64,000 nucleotides of DNA from Terriglobales bacterium (GCA_021372245.1 JAJFUV010000174.1:1-64000); one strand, 5' to 3'; numbered from the stretch's first letter, positions 55,008 through 64,000 are shown. Translations and numbers: made by a program. The notes: generated by a model from the letters alone, not told the origin.

Positions 55008-55024
55008 AACAATCCGCTCGTCAC

Positions 55025-56233
55025 CTACGTTTCGCTAAGAATGGGCGAGGCACCTAATACCAAGCCTGTGCCGCGCCGGGCCAGTGCCGTCGCGCCCGAC
55101 AGGCGCGAGGCGAGATTGTCCACGCTACGCCCCAATTCGGAGTCGGGCCCCAAAGGCTGGCCTAACGTCACAACCCGGTGCAGCGAAGAATAGTCGTTTG
55201 GGAAACAGGCGTGCAAGTGGCAGTTGAAGATCTTCTCGATGTCTCCGCTACCGATGCCGTCCCGTTTGTTCAGGCGGTTCACCACCAGATGAAAACGTTC
55301 CTTGCCGAACCCGAGTTGCGCGAGCAGGTTCACCGCCTTGCGCGCCAGGTGCAGGCTGGCCAGTTCTGAGGTCGTAACCAGATACGCCTGGTCGCACTCG
55401 GCCAGGGTCAGCAGACTGACGCGATGAAAGATCGCAGGCAGATCCACCACCACCCAGTCGTAGTTCTGACGGGCGAATTCGAGCAGATCGTGAATGCGCA
55501 CGGCGTCATCCAACTCCGCGCACGGCTCGGCAGGCGCGGGCAAAACGTCCACCCCCGAACATTCGCTCACCAGCGAGCACCAGAACGAAGGGCTCAGATG
55601 ATCGGAATGTTCGATCGCTTCCACGAGAGAGTGGCCGCTGTCCACCTTCAGGAAGAAGCCGACCGTACCGCCTAGCAGGTCGAAATCCATCAGGAGCACC
55701 TTGGAGTTCGTCAGCCTGTGCAGCGCTAACGACGTTTGCGTCGCCAGGGTGCTTGCGCCTGAACCGGGCTTGGCGCTCGAAAACAAAAGCACTTTGCCGC
55801 GCTCGGCGTTGACGGAGGGGCTCGGACGGCTCAATCTCTGCAGCCGAGCCACGGCTTCACGCTGTACCTCCACCTCGAATGGGGCGCACAGGAACTCGGT
55901 CGCGCCCATGCGGAGCGATCGCAACAACGCTTCTGAATCGTTGCGCGCGTGCAGACCCACGACATGAACATGCGGTTGCTCACCAATGACTGTGCGGATC
56001 ACTTCGCAGGCCGCGTCGAGATCCGACGCCAGGTCGAGCAGCACGACTTCGGGTTTCAGTTGCCGCAGCCGCATTTCCAGGGTCTGTTGCGGAGGGTAAG
56101 CCTTCAAGTCCGCCAGGATCTGGAAGGTGTGCGCGTGCGGCAGGGTCCTGGCGAACGTCTCCGCCAGGGCACGGTCCGGCGAGATCAGCAGTGCCGTCAA
56201 CTCGTTCGCCGTAGATGTTCTTAGGACTTCCAT
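55025..56233 (-). CDS. cpaE: Tad pilus localisation ATPase CpaE (TadZ)
   Basis: A 402-residue protein. Residues about 10-130 are an atypical receiver-like domain ([22 protein letters not shown]). The rest is a MinD/ParA-like ATPase with a deviant Walker A ([16 protein letters not shown]) and [13 protein letters not shown]. CpaE/TadZ places the Tad machinery at the cell pole. It follows the secretin gene by 53 bases. Confidence 0.92.
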   Translation of the reverse strand: MEVLRTSTANELTALLISPDRALAETFARTLPHAHTFQILADLKAYPPQQTLEMRLRQLKPEVVLLDLASDLDAACEVIRTVIGEQPHVHVVGLHARNDSEALLRSLRMGATEFLCAPFEVEVQREAVARLQRLSRPSPSVNAERGKVLLFSSAKPGSGASTLATQTSLALHRLTNSKVLLMDFDLLGGTVGFFLKVDSGHSLVEAIEHSDHLSPSFWCSLVSECSGVDVLPAPAEPCAELDDAVRIHDLLEFARQNYDWVVVDLPAIFHRVSLLTLAECDQAYLVTTSELASLHLARKAVNLLAQLGFGKERFHLVVNRLNKRDGIGSGDIEKIFNCHLHACFPNDYSSLHRVVTLGQPLGPDSELGRSVDNLASRLSGATALARRGTGLVLGASPILSET

Positions 56234-56286
56234 CGACCCTTAATCCGCTTTGCCTACGCCCAAGTTCCTTCCAGCCACGCTTCGCG

Positions 56287-57651
56287 TTATTTCCGCCCTT
56301 CTGGAGCCGGCTTTGCCGTCGTGCCGCGCTGTTTGGCGGCCGGCAAAGGCGCCAGGAAAGTCTTCGGCATCACCGGATTCACGCCGTTCTTCACCGTCGC
56401 GGCCGCCGTCGTGATCTCAGGCGTGACCATCACAAGGAGCTCGGACTTGGTCTTGGTTTCCTTCTTGCTCTTGAACAACGCTCCCAGGATGGGGATGTTC
56501 GCCAATCCCGGAATCTTAGCGATGTTGTCGGTGACCCGGTCATCAATCAGTCCCGCGATGGCGAAGCTCTGCCCCTCGGCCAGTTCAATGTTGGTTTCCA
56601 TGCGGCGCGTGGCCAAGGCTGGAATCGTGAATCCATTGAAGACCACGCCGGCGGTCATATCGATGGTCGACACTTCGGGCTTCACGTAAAGTTTGATGGT
56701 CTTGTTCTCGGTTATGGTGGGCAGGAAAGTCAGCCGGATGCCGTACTCGCGGAACTGCACCGTGACAGCGCCGGAATTGCCGCCGCCCTGCAGCACGGGC
56801 ACGGGAAACTCACCGCCCACGAGGAAGCTGGCTTCCTTCCCGTTCGAGGTCACAAGGTTGGGCTCCGCGAGGATTTGCAGCACGCCCTGCCCCTGGAGTA
56901 ACGCAACAAAAGCTGCCAGGTTCAGATCCGGGCGGAACGCAAAAACGTTCAGCGCGTCCGACAGCGAATAAGTGGATTTTGTCCCCTCGATCCCACCCGG
57001 TATGGTCCCCGTGAGGGTATTCGGACTCGGCGCCATGAATTGTTGCGTGGTTGTACGGAACGGCGTGTTCAGGGCGCCCGTGCTGACTATGTTGGCGCCG
57101 AGATTGAGATTGTTTGAACGGCCGACCTCGGCAAACTTGACTCGCAGGATGATCTGCTTGTCGATGTTGGCGGGCGCCAGCCGAAGGTTATTCACAACTG
57201 ATTTGGCCAACGGTTTGACCAACTCCGTGGCCTTCTCGGCTACCTGCTTGCTTGACGCTGTTCCCACCAGCGAGACAGCGTCGCGCGCGGCTTCCACACG
57301 GATGTCCTCCTGGGGAAAAGTCGCTTTGAGCAAACTCCGGATGGGATCCAGGTTCTGATCAACCGTGATGTTATAGAAGGTGCGCTGTCCGTTCTTGGAC
57401 CAGACGATGACAGTGGCGGTGCCCAAGCCCTTGGCATGGAGCAGAATCTCGCGCTTGGTCACGGCCACGGCGTCCACCACGTCAGGATTGCTGGTCGAGA
57501 TGCGCCCGATCTCAGTCGGGTAATCGAGCACCAGGCTCCGGCCCAAGGTGGCGCGCACTTCCTCGGCGCTTTGGGCCCATAGTCCCGGCGCGAGACAGCC
57601 AGCCAGGACTAATGCCGCAAGCCGGCAACGTAATGCCATGAAAGTTTTCAT
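56287..57651 (-). CDS. cpaC: Tad outer-membrane secretin CpaC (RcpA)
   Basis: A 454-residue protein with a signal peptide (to about residue 27), an N-terminal pilus-secretin domain (LGRSLVLDYPTEIGRISTSNPDVVDAVAVTKREILLHAKGLGTATVIVWSKNGQRTFYNI), a BON-like segment with VEAARDAVSLVGTASSK, and the secretin core (VLQILAEPNLVTSNGKEASFLVGGEFPVPVLQ, PALATRRMETNIELAEGQSFAIAGLI, IPGLANIPILGALFKSKKE). It forms the outer-membrane pore. Overlaps cpaB by four bases (ATGA). Confidence 0.95.
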   Translation of the reverse strand: MKTFMALRCRLAALVLAGCLAPGLWAQSAEEVRATLGRSLVLDYPTEIGRISTSNPDVVDAVAVTKREILLHAKGLGTATVIVWSKNGQRTFYNITVDQNLDPIRSLLKATFPQEDIRVEAARDAVSLVGTASSKQVAEKATELVKPLAKSVVNNLRLAPANIDKQIILRVKFAEVGRSNNLNLGANIVSTGALNTPFRTTTQQFMAPSPNTLTGTIPGGIEGTKSTYSLSDALNVFAFRPDLNLAAFVALLQGQGVLQILAEPNLVTSNGKEASFLVGGEFPVPVLQGGGNSGAVTVQFREYGIRLTFLPTITENKTIKLYVKPEVSTIDMTAGVVFNGFTIPALATRRMETNIELAEGQSFAIAGLIDDRVTDNIAKIPGLANIPILGALFKSKKETKTKSELLVMVTPEITTAAATVKNGVNPVMPKTFLAPLPAAKQRGTTAKPAPEGRK

Positions 57652-58529
57652 TTGCTACCCCCTGCACCCAACACTTCAACCGTTTTCTTCGTGCCACGTA
57701 TCACCATGACCTCGTCCGGCGGTGGCGGAGGCGCCACAGGAGGAGCCACAACGACGGCCACCGGATGCGGCCGGACCCGTGGCCGCGCAACGCCCTCTGT
57801 CGGAGTCGTGCTCGCTCGGCGGCCGCCGTACAGTTCAGCAATGGCCCGGCCCTTGGTCTGGGGCGACAACTGATCGCTTCCGTTGCGCAGGACCAGTTGG
57901 ATTCGTCCCTCCGTACCGGCCAGCGTGAGCGTCTCGGCCTGTTCGGGCGTCACCAGCAACGTGACTACCGGCGCCGTGATAGCCTCCCCCTTCGGCTCCG
58001 GTTGGATCGTTTGGCCAGCGGATAGCACGAGGATGTTCTGAAGCACGGTGACGGTCACCGTGTCGTCTGACTTGGGAGGCCGACCGGTGACCAGAACATC
58101 GACGCGCATGCCCGGCAGCACGTATCCTGCCACGCCGACCACTTCGTTCACTCGAACCGATACGGCGCGCATTCCTACAGGTATGATGGGCGCCAATCCC
58201 GCACCCGCCCCGCGGGCTCCCAAACGGCCGTCCATCACAGGTTCGTCAAGCAGGATGTTGCCGACCACCGGCCGGTCTATCACCTCTTCCACCCGGCTGA
58301 AGGCGCCTTTCGGGAACTGGTCCGCGGACATCTTCGAGATCTTGACGTCCGCCGGTTTTATGGCGACCCCCATCGGCAACGGGCGGGCGGCGACTACCAC
58401 CTCCCGCTGTTCGACCTTTTCTTTCTTCGGCCTGCCGCCGGCGCGCGCGGTCATCTGGTAAAAGATGCTTGAGACCACCAGCGCGAACACCAAACTCACG
58501 CCGAGAACGGTTAGAAACCTTCGGTCCAT
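57648..58529 (-). CDS. cpaB: Tad pilus assembly protein CpaB (RcpC)
   Basis: A 293-residue protein with an N-terminal membrane helix (FLTVLGVSLVFALVVSSIFYQ), an SAF-like domain (VVVAARPLPMGVAIKPADVKISKMSADQFPKGAFSRVEEVIDRPVVGNILLDEPVM) and the CpaB C-terminal region (GMRAVSVRVNEVVGVAGYVLPGMRVDVLVTG). It ends in a proline-rich stretch. Likely periplasmic partner of the secretin. Confidence 0.93.
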   Translation of the reverse strand: MDRRFLTVLGVSLVFALVVSSIFYQMTARAGGRPKKEKVEQREVVVAARPLPMGVAIKPADVKISKMSADQFPKGAFSRVEEVIDRPVVGNILLDEPVMDGRLGARGAGAGLAPIIPVGMRAVSVRVNEVVGVAGYVLPGMRVDVLVTGRPPKSDDTVTVTVLQNILVLSAGQTIQPEPKGEAITAPVVTLLVTPEQAETLTLAGTEGRIQLVLRNGSDQLSPQTKGRAIAELYGGRRASTTPTEGVARPRVRPHPVAVVVAPPVAPPPPPDEVMVIRGTKKTVEVLGAGGSK

Positions 58530-58561
58530 CGCTTAATCTCCTTCAATTTCCCCGGCCGGCC

Positions 58562-59029
58562 TCATCCCCTTGGAATCAAAGCCAACCAAGCCCCTACCGT
58601 GATGGCGGGCGCATACGGAATCGATTCGGCCCGGAACCCGGGACCCGCCGTCCCGTCTCCGCGCCTCAACCTGCTCCTTATGGCACCCCACGCAATCACG
58701 GCGGCGGCTGCCAGACCGCCCACGGCGGCTGTCCATAATGCGGCCTCTAAGAGCCGGCCCGCGCCGAGCACGGCGCCAAAACCGGCCATCAGCTTCACAT
58801 CGCCTCCACCCATGCCGCCCAAAAGATAGAAGACGAGAAACACCGCCAAGCCACTGGCCGCTCCCGCCAGCGCCGTCAACGTTCCTCGCCAGCCGTCCCG
58901 GGCCGTGTGGAAAATCAAACCGGCCGCCAGGGCGGTCACGGGAATCCAATTCGAGATCCGGCGCCGAACAATGTCTTCCACGCTGGCGGCCAGCCCCACG
59001 ATCACGGCAATGCAAACTTGTGGAGTCAT
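58562..59029 (-). CDS. tadV: Prepilin peptidase TadV (CpaA, A24 family)
   Basis: A 155-residue aspartic prepilin peptidase with four or more membrane helices. Both catalytic Asp positions are visible: in VEDIVRRRISNWI and in LLGGMGGGDVKLMAG (the GGGD motif). It cuts the leader of Flp-type pilins. It overlaps the upstream membrane-protein gene by four bases (ATGA). Confidence 0.93.
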   Translation of the reverse strand: MTPQVCIAVIVGLAASVEDIVRRRISNWIPVTALAAGLIFHTARDGWRGTLTALAGAASGLAVFLVFYLLGGMGGGDVKLMAGFGAVLGAGRLLEAALWTAAVGGLAAAAVIAWGAIRSRLRRGDGTAGPGFRAESIPYAPAITVGAWLALIPRG

Positions 59030-60960
59030 CGGCGCACCCCTCCCCGCCTGCCCGCCCGCAGACCATCGAGCGGACGTATCTGGGAATCCAGCTCCAACAA
59101 TTGGGGCGCCAGAAAGCCCGATTCGAGCGCGAATTCGGGTAAAGTCTGACCTTGCGGCAAGCGCCAGCCACCGGCTAAAGCGGTCTCCTGAAACGGGGAT
59201 TCCACCTCGTCCGCAGGCATGCTCGTCCGCATCGAGTCTCCTCCCCTGCTGGCCCTGGCCGTACTCATAGTCGCCTCGAATCTCCCTTTTTCTCTTTCGG
59301 CAGGTTCAGGGTGTTTCATTAGACCATCAGGGTGGGATAGTACTGTTTCTACCGAGGGGCCGGGATCCGCTGCCGCAGCGCCCGGCACATCCCCGGCACG
59401 CCGCTCGAACAACAGCGTCGCGCCGCCGTCCTCCACCAGGCGCCATCCGGCGTCACGCTTGAGCAATGACGCGAGAGGCCATTCGACGGGGCACAGGACG
59501 ACATCGATCCGGTTGCGCTCAAGAATCGCGTCCCAGTCGTAGCGGCCCTGGTACAGGTGCAGGTACTGGTCTCCAATCTGCGGGCCGTAGAAGTCGCTGC
59601 GGCCATCGAAGAACACTTTCTGAGAAGGATAGAAGCGATAGATAAGGTAGTCTGCCCACTGATCCGAGGTGAACACCCGACCGTGCTTCAGAGTCTCGGC
59701 ATGCCGCGTCACCATGGAGACCGGGAACCGCTGTGTGGGGAAATCTTGCGGCCAGCGTCCGGCCGGAGTGGCTACGATCAGCAGTACTACCACCGCGAGT
59801 GGCCAAAATGAGACGCGGCGGAAACCGGGAGCGGAATCCGCGGCGAGCGACGACAGAATGCCGCGTAGGGAGCTCCGGCTTGCCGATGCGGTCCAACGAT
59901 CCCACAGGCGCGTCAACTCGCAGGCCACCACTGGAGCGGCCACGACAGCGAAGATGGGAACGTGACGTGCCGAATTCAGCGCCTGGTGACCCCAGAACAG
60001 GACCCACAAGACCTCCACGATCTGCTTGCGCGCCAGCAAAGAGCCTACGCACATGATCCCCAAGAACAGCAGGATCTCGAACTGCAAGAGGTTCTCACTG
60101 CGGAACCTGGGGGCCTGGAATTCCTGCACTAGTTCGCGAATCCAGTCCGAGCGCAGATAGCTGGCGATATGGACGTGGAGTTCAACGCCGTACGGGTTCG
60201 CCAAAGTGGCAAGTGAACAGGCTCCCGCCAGCAGCGTATACCGGCCCGCCCCGTACAACCTGGGGGAGTCGCCATGGAGGAACGCCTCCACCGCCGTGCC
60301 GGCGGCCATGAGCCCCACGCAGGCGATCAGAGCCAGGAAGCCCCCGTGCATGTTGGCCCACAACGCGGAGAGTGGCACCAGACACCAGATCCAGGGCGAA
60401 GGGACCTGCCGGTCCCGTCCGAGCATCCACATGGAGAACGTCACCAACAGCAGCGTGACAAGGTGCGGCCGAGCCAGGTAATGAACCGAAGAGGAACCTA
60501 CCGCCAGCAGCACCGCCACCAGGGCAACGAACGTGTTGGCTCCGCGCCGGAACACATCCCAGAGCAGCAGGGTCGAGGTCGCCGCGATCAACAGGCCGGC
60601 GACTAGCACGAGGGCCTGGAGCCCCCAAGCCCGGTGCAGCAAGGCCATGCAAACGTCCGAGAGCCACTCCCACGCGTACCAGGGTTGACCAGGCTTGGAG
60701 TACGAGAAAAAGTCGGTCTTTGGGACGGCTCCGTGGTCGAGGATGTACTCTCCGGTCCGAATGTGCCATCCTGCGTCGCCATCGGCCAGCAGCGCTGTCC
60801 AACCGCCACTGCCGGCGGCGAACAGCCATACCAGAACCGCAATGAAGAAACAATCGGAGAGCGAGGGTAGCCACCAATGGGAGCGCACGGCGGAGCGGGC
60901 GCGGGGGGCATTCTTCACGGCGACCGCAGGGGCAGGAAACACCGAAGGCACATCAGCCAT
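59026..60960 (-). CDS. Polytopic membrane protein, GT-C glycosyltransferase-like
   Basis: A 644-residue protein with about ten membrane helices. The first loop holds DGDAGWHIRTGEYILDHGAVPKTDFFSYS and AWEWLSDV, acidic and aromatic motifs seen in GT-C-type lipid-linked sugar transferases of the mannosyl/arabinosyl type. A C-terminal soluble part (about 460-644) has FTSDQWADYLIYRFYPSQKVFFDGRSDFYG and a low-complexity end. The start is ATG 60960, overlapping the upstream regulator gene by eight bases. It may glycosylate pilin or cell-surface protein, but this is an inference. Confidence 0.65.
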   Translation of the reverse strand: MADVPSVFPAPAVAVKNAPRARSAVRSHWWLPSLSDCFFIAVLVWLFAAGSGGWTALLADGDAGWHIRTGEYILDHGAVPKTDFFSYSKPGQPWYAWEWLSDVCMALLHRAWGLQALVLVAGLLIAATSTLLLWDVFRRGANTFVALVAVLLAVGSSSVHYLARPHLVTLLLVTFSMWMLGRDRQVPSPWIWCLVPLSALWANMHGGFLALIACVGLMAAGTAVEAFLHGDSPRLYGAGRYTLLAGACSLATLANPYGVELHVHIASYLRSDWIRELVQEFQAPRFRSENLLQFEILLFLGIMCVGSLLARKQIVEVLWVLFWGHQALNSARHVPIFAVVAAPVVACELTRLWDRWTASASRSSLRGILSSLAADSAPGFRRVSFWPLAVVVLLIVATPAGRWPQDFPTQRFPVSMVTRHAETLKHGRVFTSDQWADYLIYRFYPSQKVFFDGRSDFYGPQIGDQYLHLYQGRYDWDAILERNRIDVVLCPVEWPLASLLKRDAGWRLVEDGGATLLFERRAGDVPGAAAADPGPSVETVLSHPDGLMKHPEPAEREKGRFEATMSTARASRGGDSMRTSMPADEVESPFQETALAGGWRLPQGQTLPEFALESGFLAPQLLELDSQIRPLDGLRAGRRGGVRR

Positions 60961-61627
60961 TGAGGACCTCCATCGAGGAACCGTCCGCCGGCGGCACGCC
61001 TGAATTACCCGGTTTGCGGCTTCGCAGCGCGAGTTCATATCGATCTTTCACGCCCGTCTTTTCGAAAACGTGCATGAGATGGACTTTCACGGTACCGGGT
61101 GTGATGGAAAGTTCCTGGGCGATCTGCCGGTTCTTGTAGCCCCGGCACACTAACTGGACGATCTCCTGCTCGCGTGTGGTCAACCGGGGCCCAGTCTTCC
61201 GGTCCGGAAGTCCGGCGGCCTGGTTCGAAACCGTATTCTCGATCCAGAGGCTGCCCCCGGCCACCGCGCGCAGGCATTCGAGGAGAGTCTCGACGGGAAT
61301 GGCTCTCTTGACAATGCCGCGTACGCCGGCTTTCAATGCGCGCATCGAATCCACTTCGCCCAGGGCGTTCGCCCACAAAACGACCTGAGATTCCGGTGCG
61401 ACACCACGGAGTTCCGTGACGAACTGCAGAGCGCCTCGCAGGCCTCCTGTCTGGTCCACCAGAACCACCCGCGGGCGATTGGCCGCGACGAGCGGGAGAG
61501 CTTCGGTTGCCGACGCGGCGACACCCACAAGGTTTAGATCGGGGCAGCCGTTCAGGATCCCACGGAGTCCTTCAATCATGATGGGCAGGGACTCGCAGGC
61601 GAAGACAGTATAGGCCGGTACACTCAT
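60953..61627 (-). CDS. NarL/LuxR-family response regulator heading the tad operon
   Basis: A 224-residue protein. The receiver-like N-terminal domain retains Asp in VVLVDQTG, but the usual acidic pair near the N terminus is reduced (FACESLP), and the Thr/Ser and Lys positions are not all clear, so phosphorylation may be weak. The C-terminal HTH is complete: LTTREQEIVQLVCRGYKNRQIAQELSITPGTVKVHLMHVFEKTGVKDRYELAL. It overlaps the next gene of the tad locus, so it probably controls pilus expression. No partner kinase is adjacent. Confidence 0.9.
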   Translation of the reverse strand: MSVPAYTVFACESLPIMIEGLRGILNGCPDLNLVGVAASATEALPLVAANRPRVVLVDQTGGLRGALQFVTELRGVAPESQVVLWANALGEVDSMRALKAGVRGIVKRAIPVETLLECLRAVAGGSLWIENTVSNQAAGLPDRKTGPRLTTREQEIVQLVCRGYKNRQIAQELSITPGTVKVHLMHVFEKTGVKDRYELALRSRKPGNSGVPPADGSSMEVLNG

Positions 61628-61751
61628 TGCTAAGGGGAACCATCGGCGGGAGCGCTGCGGAGGATTAGGTCGATTGGTACTGAAGTTTCTATTACTGCTG
61701 CCAGACTAAGGAAAGCCACCCTGGAGCGTGTTGATCCCCGGCAATCCGTCC

Positions 61752-61757
61752 TATAAT
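61752..61757 (+). promoter_or_regulatory. -10 box upstream of the DUF1080 gene
   Basis: TATAAT at 61752-61757, with TTGATC 15 bases upstream (61731-61736), a tight spacing. The mRNA leader would be about 25 bases with an AGAGGAC ribosome site. The 162-base divergent gap holds nothing else clear. Confidence 0.4.
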
Positions 61758-61789
61758 GGCAAGGCAACGCGGGTGGAAAGAGGACAGCC

Positions 61790-62422
61790 ATGCTGAATAG
61801 GTTCCTTTTGTGGGGGATTCTGGCCGTAAGTGCCGCTTGGTGCGCCGGCCCCAAGTGGGTCAATCTATTGAACGGCAAGAACCTGGATGGATGGGAAACC
61901 GTAAACGACGGCTTTTGGAACGTGCTGAGCGATGGAACGCTGGTGGGGCAGCGCGATATGCGCACGGCCGAACATCAGGCCTGGATTTACACCAAGAAGG
62001 AATTCGGCGAGTTCGAACTCGAGGTCGAGTTCTGGACCCGCGCCCGCGGCAACAGTGGTATTTCGATTCTGGACACCAGCCGCGGCCATTTCTCATTCGG
62101 CCCTCAATTTGAGCGGATGAAGACGCCGTCTCACGTCGGCTACGAGATCCAGATCAGTTTCGGATACCCCGACGAGTACACAACCGGCAGCATCTACAAC
62201 TTCGTCAAGGCCAAGCCTGGTGCAGAGAGAGAAAACGACTGGAACACGATGAACATCGAGCACCGCGACGGCATGGTGCGCGTAAAGCTCAACGGGATAC
62301 TGGTGGCCGAGTGGGCGCGCGACTCGGACCGCGCCACCCGCGGCCCCATCGGTTTCCAGTTGCACGACAAGTACAGCGTGGTGATGTTCCGCCACCCGCG
62401 CATCCGCGAGTTCAACAAATAA
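61790..62422 (+). CDS. Secreted DUF1080 (3-keto-disaccharide hydrolase-like) protein
   Basis: A 210-residue protein with a signal peptide (MLNRFLLWGILAVSAAWCAG) and a concanavalin-like jelly-roll domain: WVNLLNGKNLDGWETVNDGFWNVLSDGTLVGQ, then EFGEFELEVEFWTRARGNSGISI, WNTMNIEHRDGMVRVKLNGILV and GPIGFQLHDKYSVVMFRHPRIRE. This is the DUF1080 pattern; members hydrolyse 3-keto-disaccharides or bind glycans. In other genomes they often occur with Gfo/Idh/MocA enzymes. Confidence 0.9.
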   Translation: MLNRFLLWGILAVSAAWCAGPKWVNLLNGKNLDGWETVNDGFWNVLSDGTLVGQRDMRTAEHQAWIYTKKEFGEFELEVEFWTRARGNSGISILDTSRGHFSFGPQFERMKTPSHVGYEIQISFGYPDEYTTGSIYNFVKAKPGAERENDWNTMNIEHRDGMVRVKLNGILVAEWARDSDRATRGPIGFQLHDKYSVVMFRHPRIREFNK

Positions 62423-62453
62423 AAGGCTTCTGTGGCTCAGGTTGTTGACTAAA

Positions 62454-62530
62454 TGGGGTGGGTGGTGGGGTTCGAACCCACGACCACTGGAACCACAATC
62501 CAGCGCTCTACCAGCTGAGCTACACCCACC
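62454..62530 (-). tRNA. tRNA-His (anticodon GUG)
   Basis: Read on the minus strand: acceptor GGTGGGTG (with the extra 5' G of tRNA-His) paired with CACCCACC, D arm GCTCAGCTGGTAGAGC, anticodon stem CTGGA/TCCAG with loop TTGTGGT, T arm GTGGG-TTCGAAC-CCCAC. The CCA end is encoded (62456-62454). Confidence 0.97.
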
Positions 62531-62563
62531 ATTGGGCGGGAACGATTCTATTCTATCAGATCT

Positions 62564-64000
62564 TCACAAACCGGCCCGGCGCCAAAGCTCATCCACTCGC
62601 GCTTTCACATCCTCCGTCATGCGGACCACGTCCGGCCAGGGGCGCGTGAAGCCCTCCTCTTTCCACTTGCGCGTGGCGTCGATGCCCATCTTCGAACCGT
62701 AATCCGGCAGGCGGCTGGCGTGGTCCAGCGAATCGACGGGACCCATCACAAACTCGATGTCGCGCTGGGGGTCGATATTATTCAGTGCGCGCCAGGCCAC
62801 CTCGCTCGCGTTCTTCACGTCCACATCTTCGTCCACCACCACGATCACCTTGCTGAACATCGCCTGGCCCATGCCCCAGATGGCGTGCATCAACTTGCGC
62901 GCGTGTCCCGGATAGGACTTGCGCATCGAAACCAGCATCAGGTTGTGAATCACGCCTTCAGCGGGCATCGCGACGTCGCGGATCTCCGGCAACTGCAGGC
63001 GCATGAGCGGCAGGAAGATCCGCCCGATGGCATCGCCCATGTAGAAATCCTCCATGGGCGGCACCCCGACGATGGTTGCCGGGTACACCGGCTTGGCGCG
63101 ATGCGTAACGCAGGTCATATGGAAGACCGGGTACTGGTCCTCGAGCGAATAATAGCCGGTGTGATCGCCGAACGGCCCTTCGGTGCGCAACTCACCCAGT
63201 TCGACATAGCCTTCCAGCACGATCTCGGCCTGCGCGGGCACTTCCAGATCGCAGGTTTCGCACTTGACCATCTCGACGGGTTGGTTGCGGAGGAAGCCCG
63301 CGATCATCATCTCGTCCAGATCCGGAGGCAGCGGCAGGATCGCCGAAAAGATGGTGGCCGGATCGCCGCCCAGCGCCACAGCCACGTCCATGCGCTTAGC
63401 GCGGCCTTCCTTCAGAAGCCGGCGGTAGTGTTCGGCGCCCTGCTTGTGCGTCTGCCAGTGCATGCCCGTGGTGCGCTCGTCGAACACCTGCATACGGTAC
63501 ATGCCGCAGTTGCGCTTGCCGGTCTCGGGGTTCTTCGAGAACACCAGCGGCAGCGTGATGAAGCGTCCGCCGTCTTGCGGCCAGCAGTGCAGGATCGGAA
63601 GCTCCAGCAGCGAAAATCCGTCCCGCTGGATGACCTCCTTCACCGGCCCACCCGATACCATCTTCGGGAAGAACGCGCCCATTTCAGCCAGCTTGGGGAG
63701 CATCTTGAGCTTGCCGATCAGGCCCTGCGGCATGCGCATTTCCAGGTACTCGGAGATCCGCTGCGCCACCTCGTCCACGGAGCCGACCTCCAGCGCCAGT
63801 TCCATCCGCCGCGCGCTGGCGAACAGGTTCATGGCCACTGGCACGCTGCTGCCCTTGGGCTTCTCGAACAGCAGCGCGGGCCCGCCGCCCTTCACCGAGC
63901 GGTCCGCAAACTCGGTCATCTCCAACACCGGATCCACTTCGAAGGGAATGCGTTTGAGTTCGTGGGCGGCTTCCAGTTTGCGCAGGAACTCGCCGAGATC
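62564..64000 (-). CDS. UbiD-family decarboxylase (5' end outside window)
   Basis: At least 478 residues; the frame stays open to the window edge and upstream of the internal GTG codes for DLGEFLRKLEAAHELKRIPFEVDP, a typical UbiD N terminus. The prenyl-FMN site region LRTEGPFGDHTGYYSLEDQYPVFH with the catalytic Glu is present, as is MHWQTHKQGAEHY. UbiD enzymes use prenylated FMN to remove carboxyl groups from aromatic or conjugated acids. It could be the UbiD-like decarboxylase of the futalosine menaquinone pathway, since mqnA and mqnC are in the window, or a UbiD for aromatic acids. No ubiX is visible. Confidence 0.93.
   Translation of the reverse strand, partial: DLGEFLRKLEAAHELKRIPFEVDPVLEMTEFADRSVKGGGPALLFEKPKGSSVPVAMNLFASARRMELALEVGSVDEVAQRISEYLEMRMPQGLIGKLKMLPKLAEMGAFFPKMVSGGPVKEVIQRDGFSLLELPILHCWPQDGGRFITLPLVFSKNPETGKRNCGMYRMQVFDERTTGMHWQTHKQGAEHYRRLLKEGRAKRMDVAVALGGDPATIFSAILPLPPDLDEMMIAGFLRNQPVEMVKCETCDLEVPAQAEIVLEGYVELGELRTEGPFGDHTGYYSLEDQYPVFHMTCVTHRAKPVYPATIVGVPPMEDFYMGDAIGRIFLPLMRLQLPEIRDVAMPAEGVIHNLMLVSMRKSYPGHARKLMHAIWGMGQAMFSKVIVVVDEDVDVKNASEVAWRALNNIDPQRDIEFVMGPVDSLDHASRLPDYGSKMGIDATRKWKEEGFTRPWPDVVRMTEDVKARVDELWRRAGL

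Overview
This 64 kb window is a GC-rich (roughly 60-65 %) piece of bacterial chromosome, almost fully coding. It looks like an Acidobacteriota member of the Bryobacterales/Solibacter group. That placement is an inference from family knowledge: a secreted NHL-repeat protein ends in the domain known as TIGR03437 (the 'Solibacter C-terminal domain'); there is an Oar-like TonB-dependent receptor with a carboxypeptidase-regulatory-like N terminus; there are many secreted polysaccharide-related proteins; and menaquinone is made by the futalosine route (MqnA, MqnC). No phage, insertion sequence, integrase or CRISPR array is visible. Two tRNA genes are present: Val-UAC and His-GUG.

Layout. 0-24 kb is mostly carbohydrate and stress functions: the end of an SDR dehydrogenase, an Asp-box sialidase-like protein, a secreted FAD oxidoreductase, an aldo/keto reductase, a Gfo/Idh/MocA oxidoreductase, a large DUF4838/alpha-glucuronidase-like protein, a TIM-barrel glycosidase-like protein, glucuronate isomerase, a beta-propeller glycosidase-like protein, a dTDP-glucose dehydratase and a family-10-like glycosyl hydrolase. 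Interleaved are a PilZ-DnaJ-winged-helix fusion, a ParA-type ATPase, a MarR operon, fabI with a NuoI-like ferredoxin, and a Fic protein. 23-35 kb has the NHL/TIGR03437 protein, mqnA-mqnC, an operon led by DAHP synthase (aroF), and the TonB receptor. 35-51 kb holds a threonine dehydratase/solute symporter pair, a large hybrid histidine kinase, a PIG-L deacetylase, MscS, EF-P with a DUF3467 protein, a 2Fe-2S ferredoxin, a VOC protein, a CDF metal exporter, and an S9 peptidase followed by two amino acid permeases. 51-62 kb is a Tad (type IVb) pilus and secretion locus on the minus strand. The window ends in a UbiD-family decarboxylase that is cut by the edge.

How the genes work together. Secreted sugar-cleaving enzymes, glucuronate isomerase, oxidoreductases and the TonB receptor fit a life on plant or microbial polysaccharides. 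The S9 peptidase plus two APC permeases looks like a peptide-scavenging unit. The tad genes form a nearly continuous, translationally coupled operon led by a NarL-type regulator, but no Flp pilin or TadE/F/G gene lies in the window.

Most notable: upstream of aroF is a complete transcription attenuator. It has a promoter, a 20-codon leader peptide containing Phe-Ser-Phe-Tyr-Tyr-Trp-Arg-Phe, an antiterminator arm beginning one base after the leader stop codon, and a GNRA-looped intrinsic terminator with a U run. Other observations are a 19-bp repeat that ends two blocks and leaves a GPRDIDW-stop relic 1.77 kb from the parent gene, operator-like inverted repeats at the fic and marR-operon promoters, several genes whose -10 box sits 6-9 bases before the start codon (likely leaderless mRNAs), and an EF-P with an unusual tip loop.
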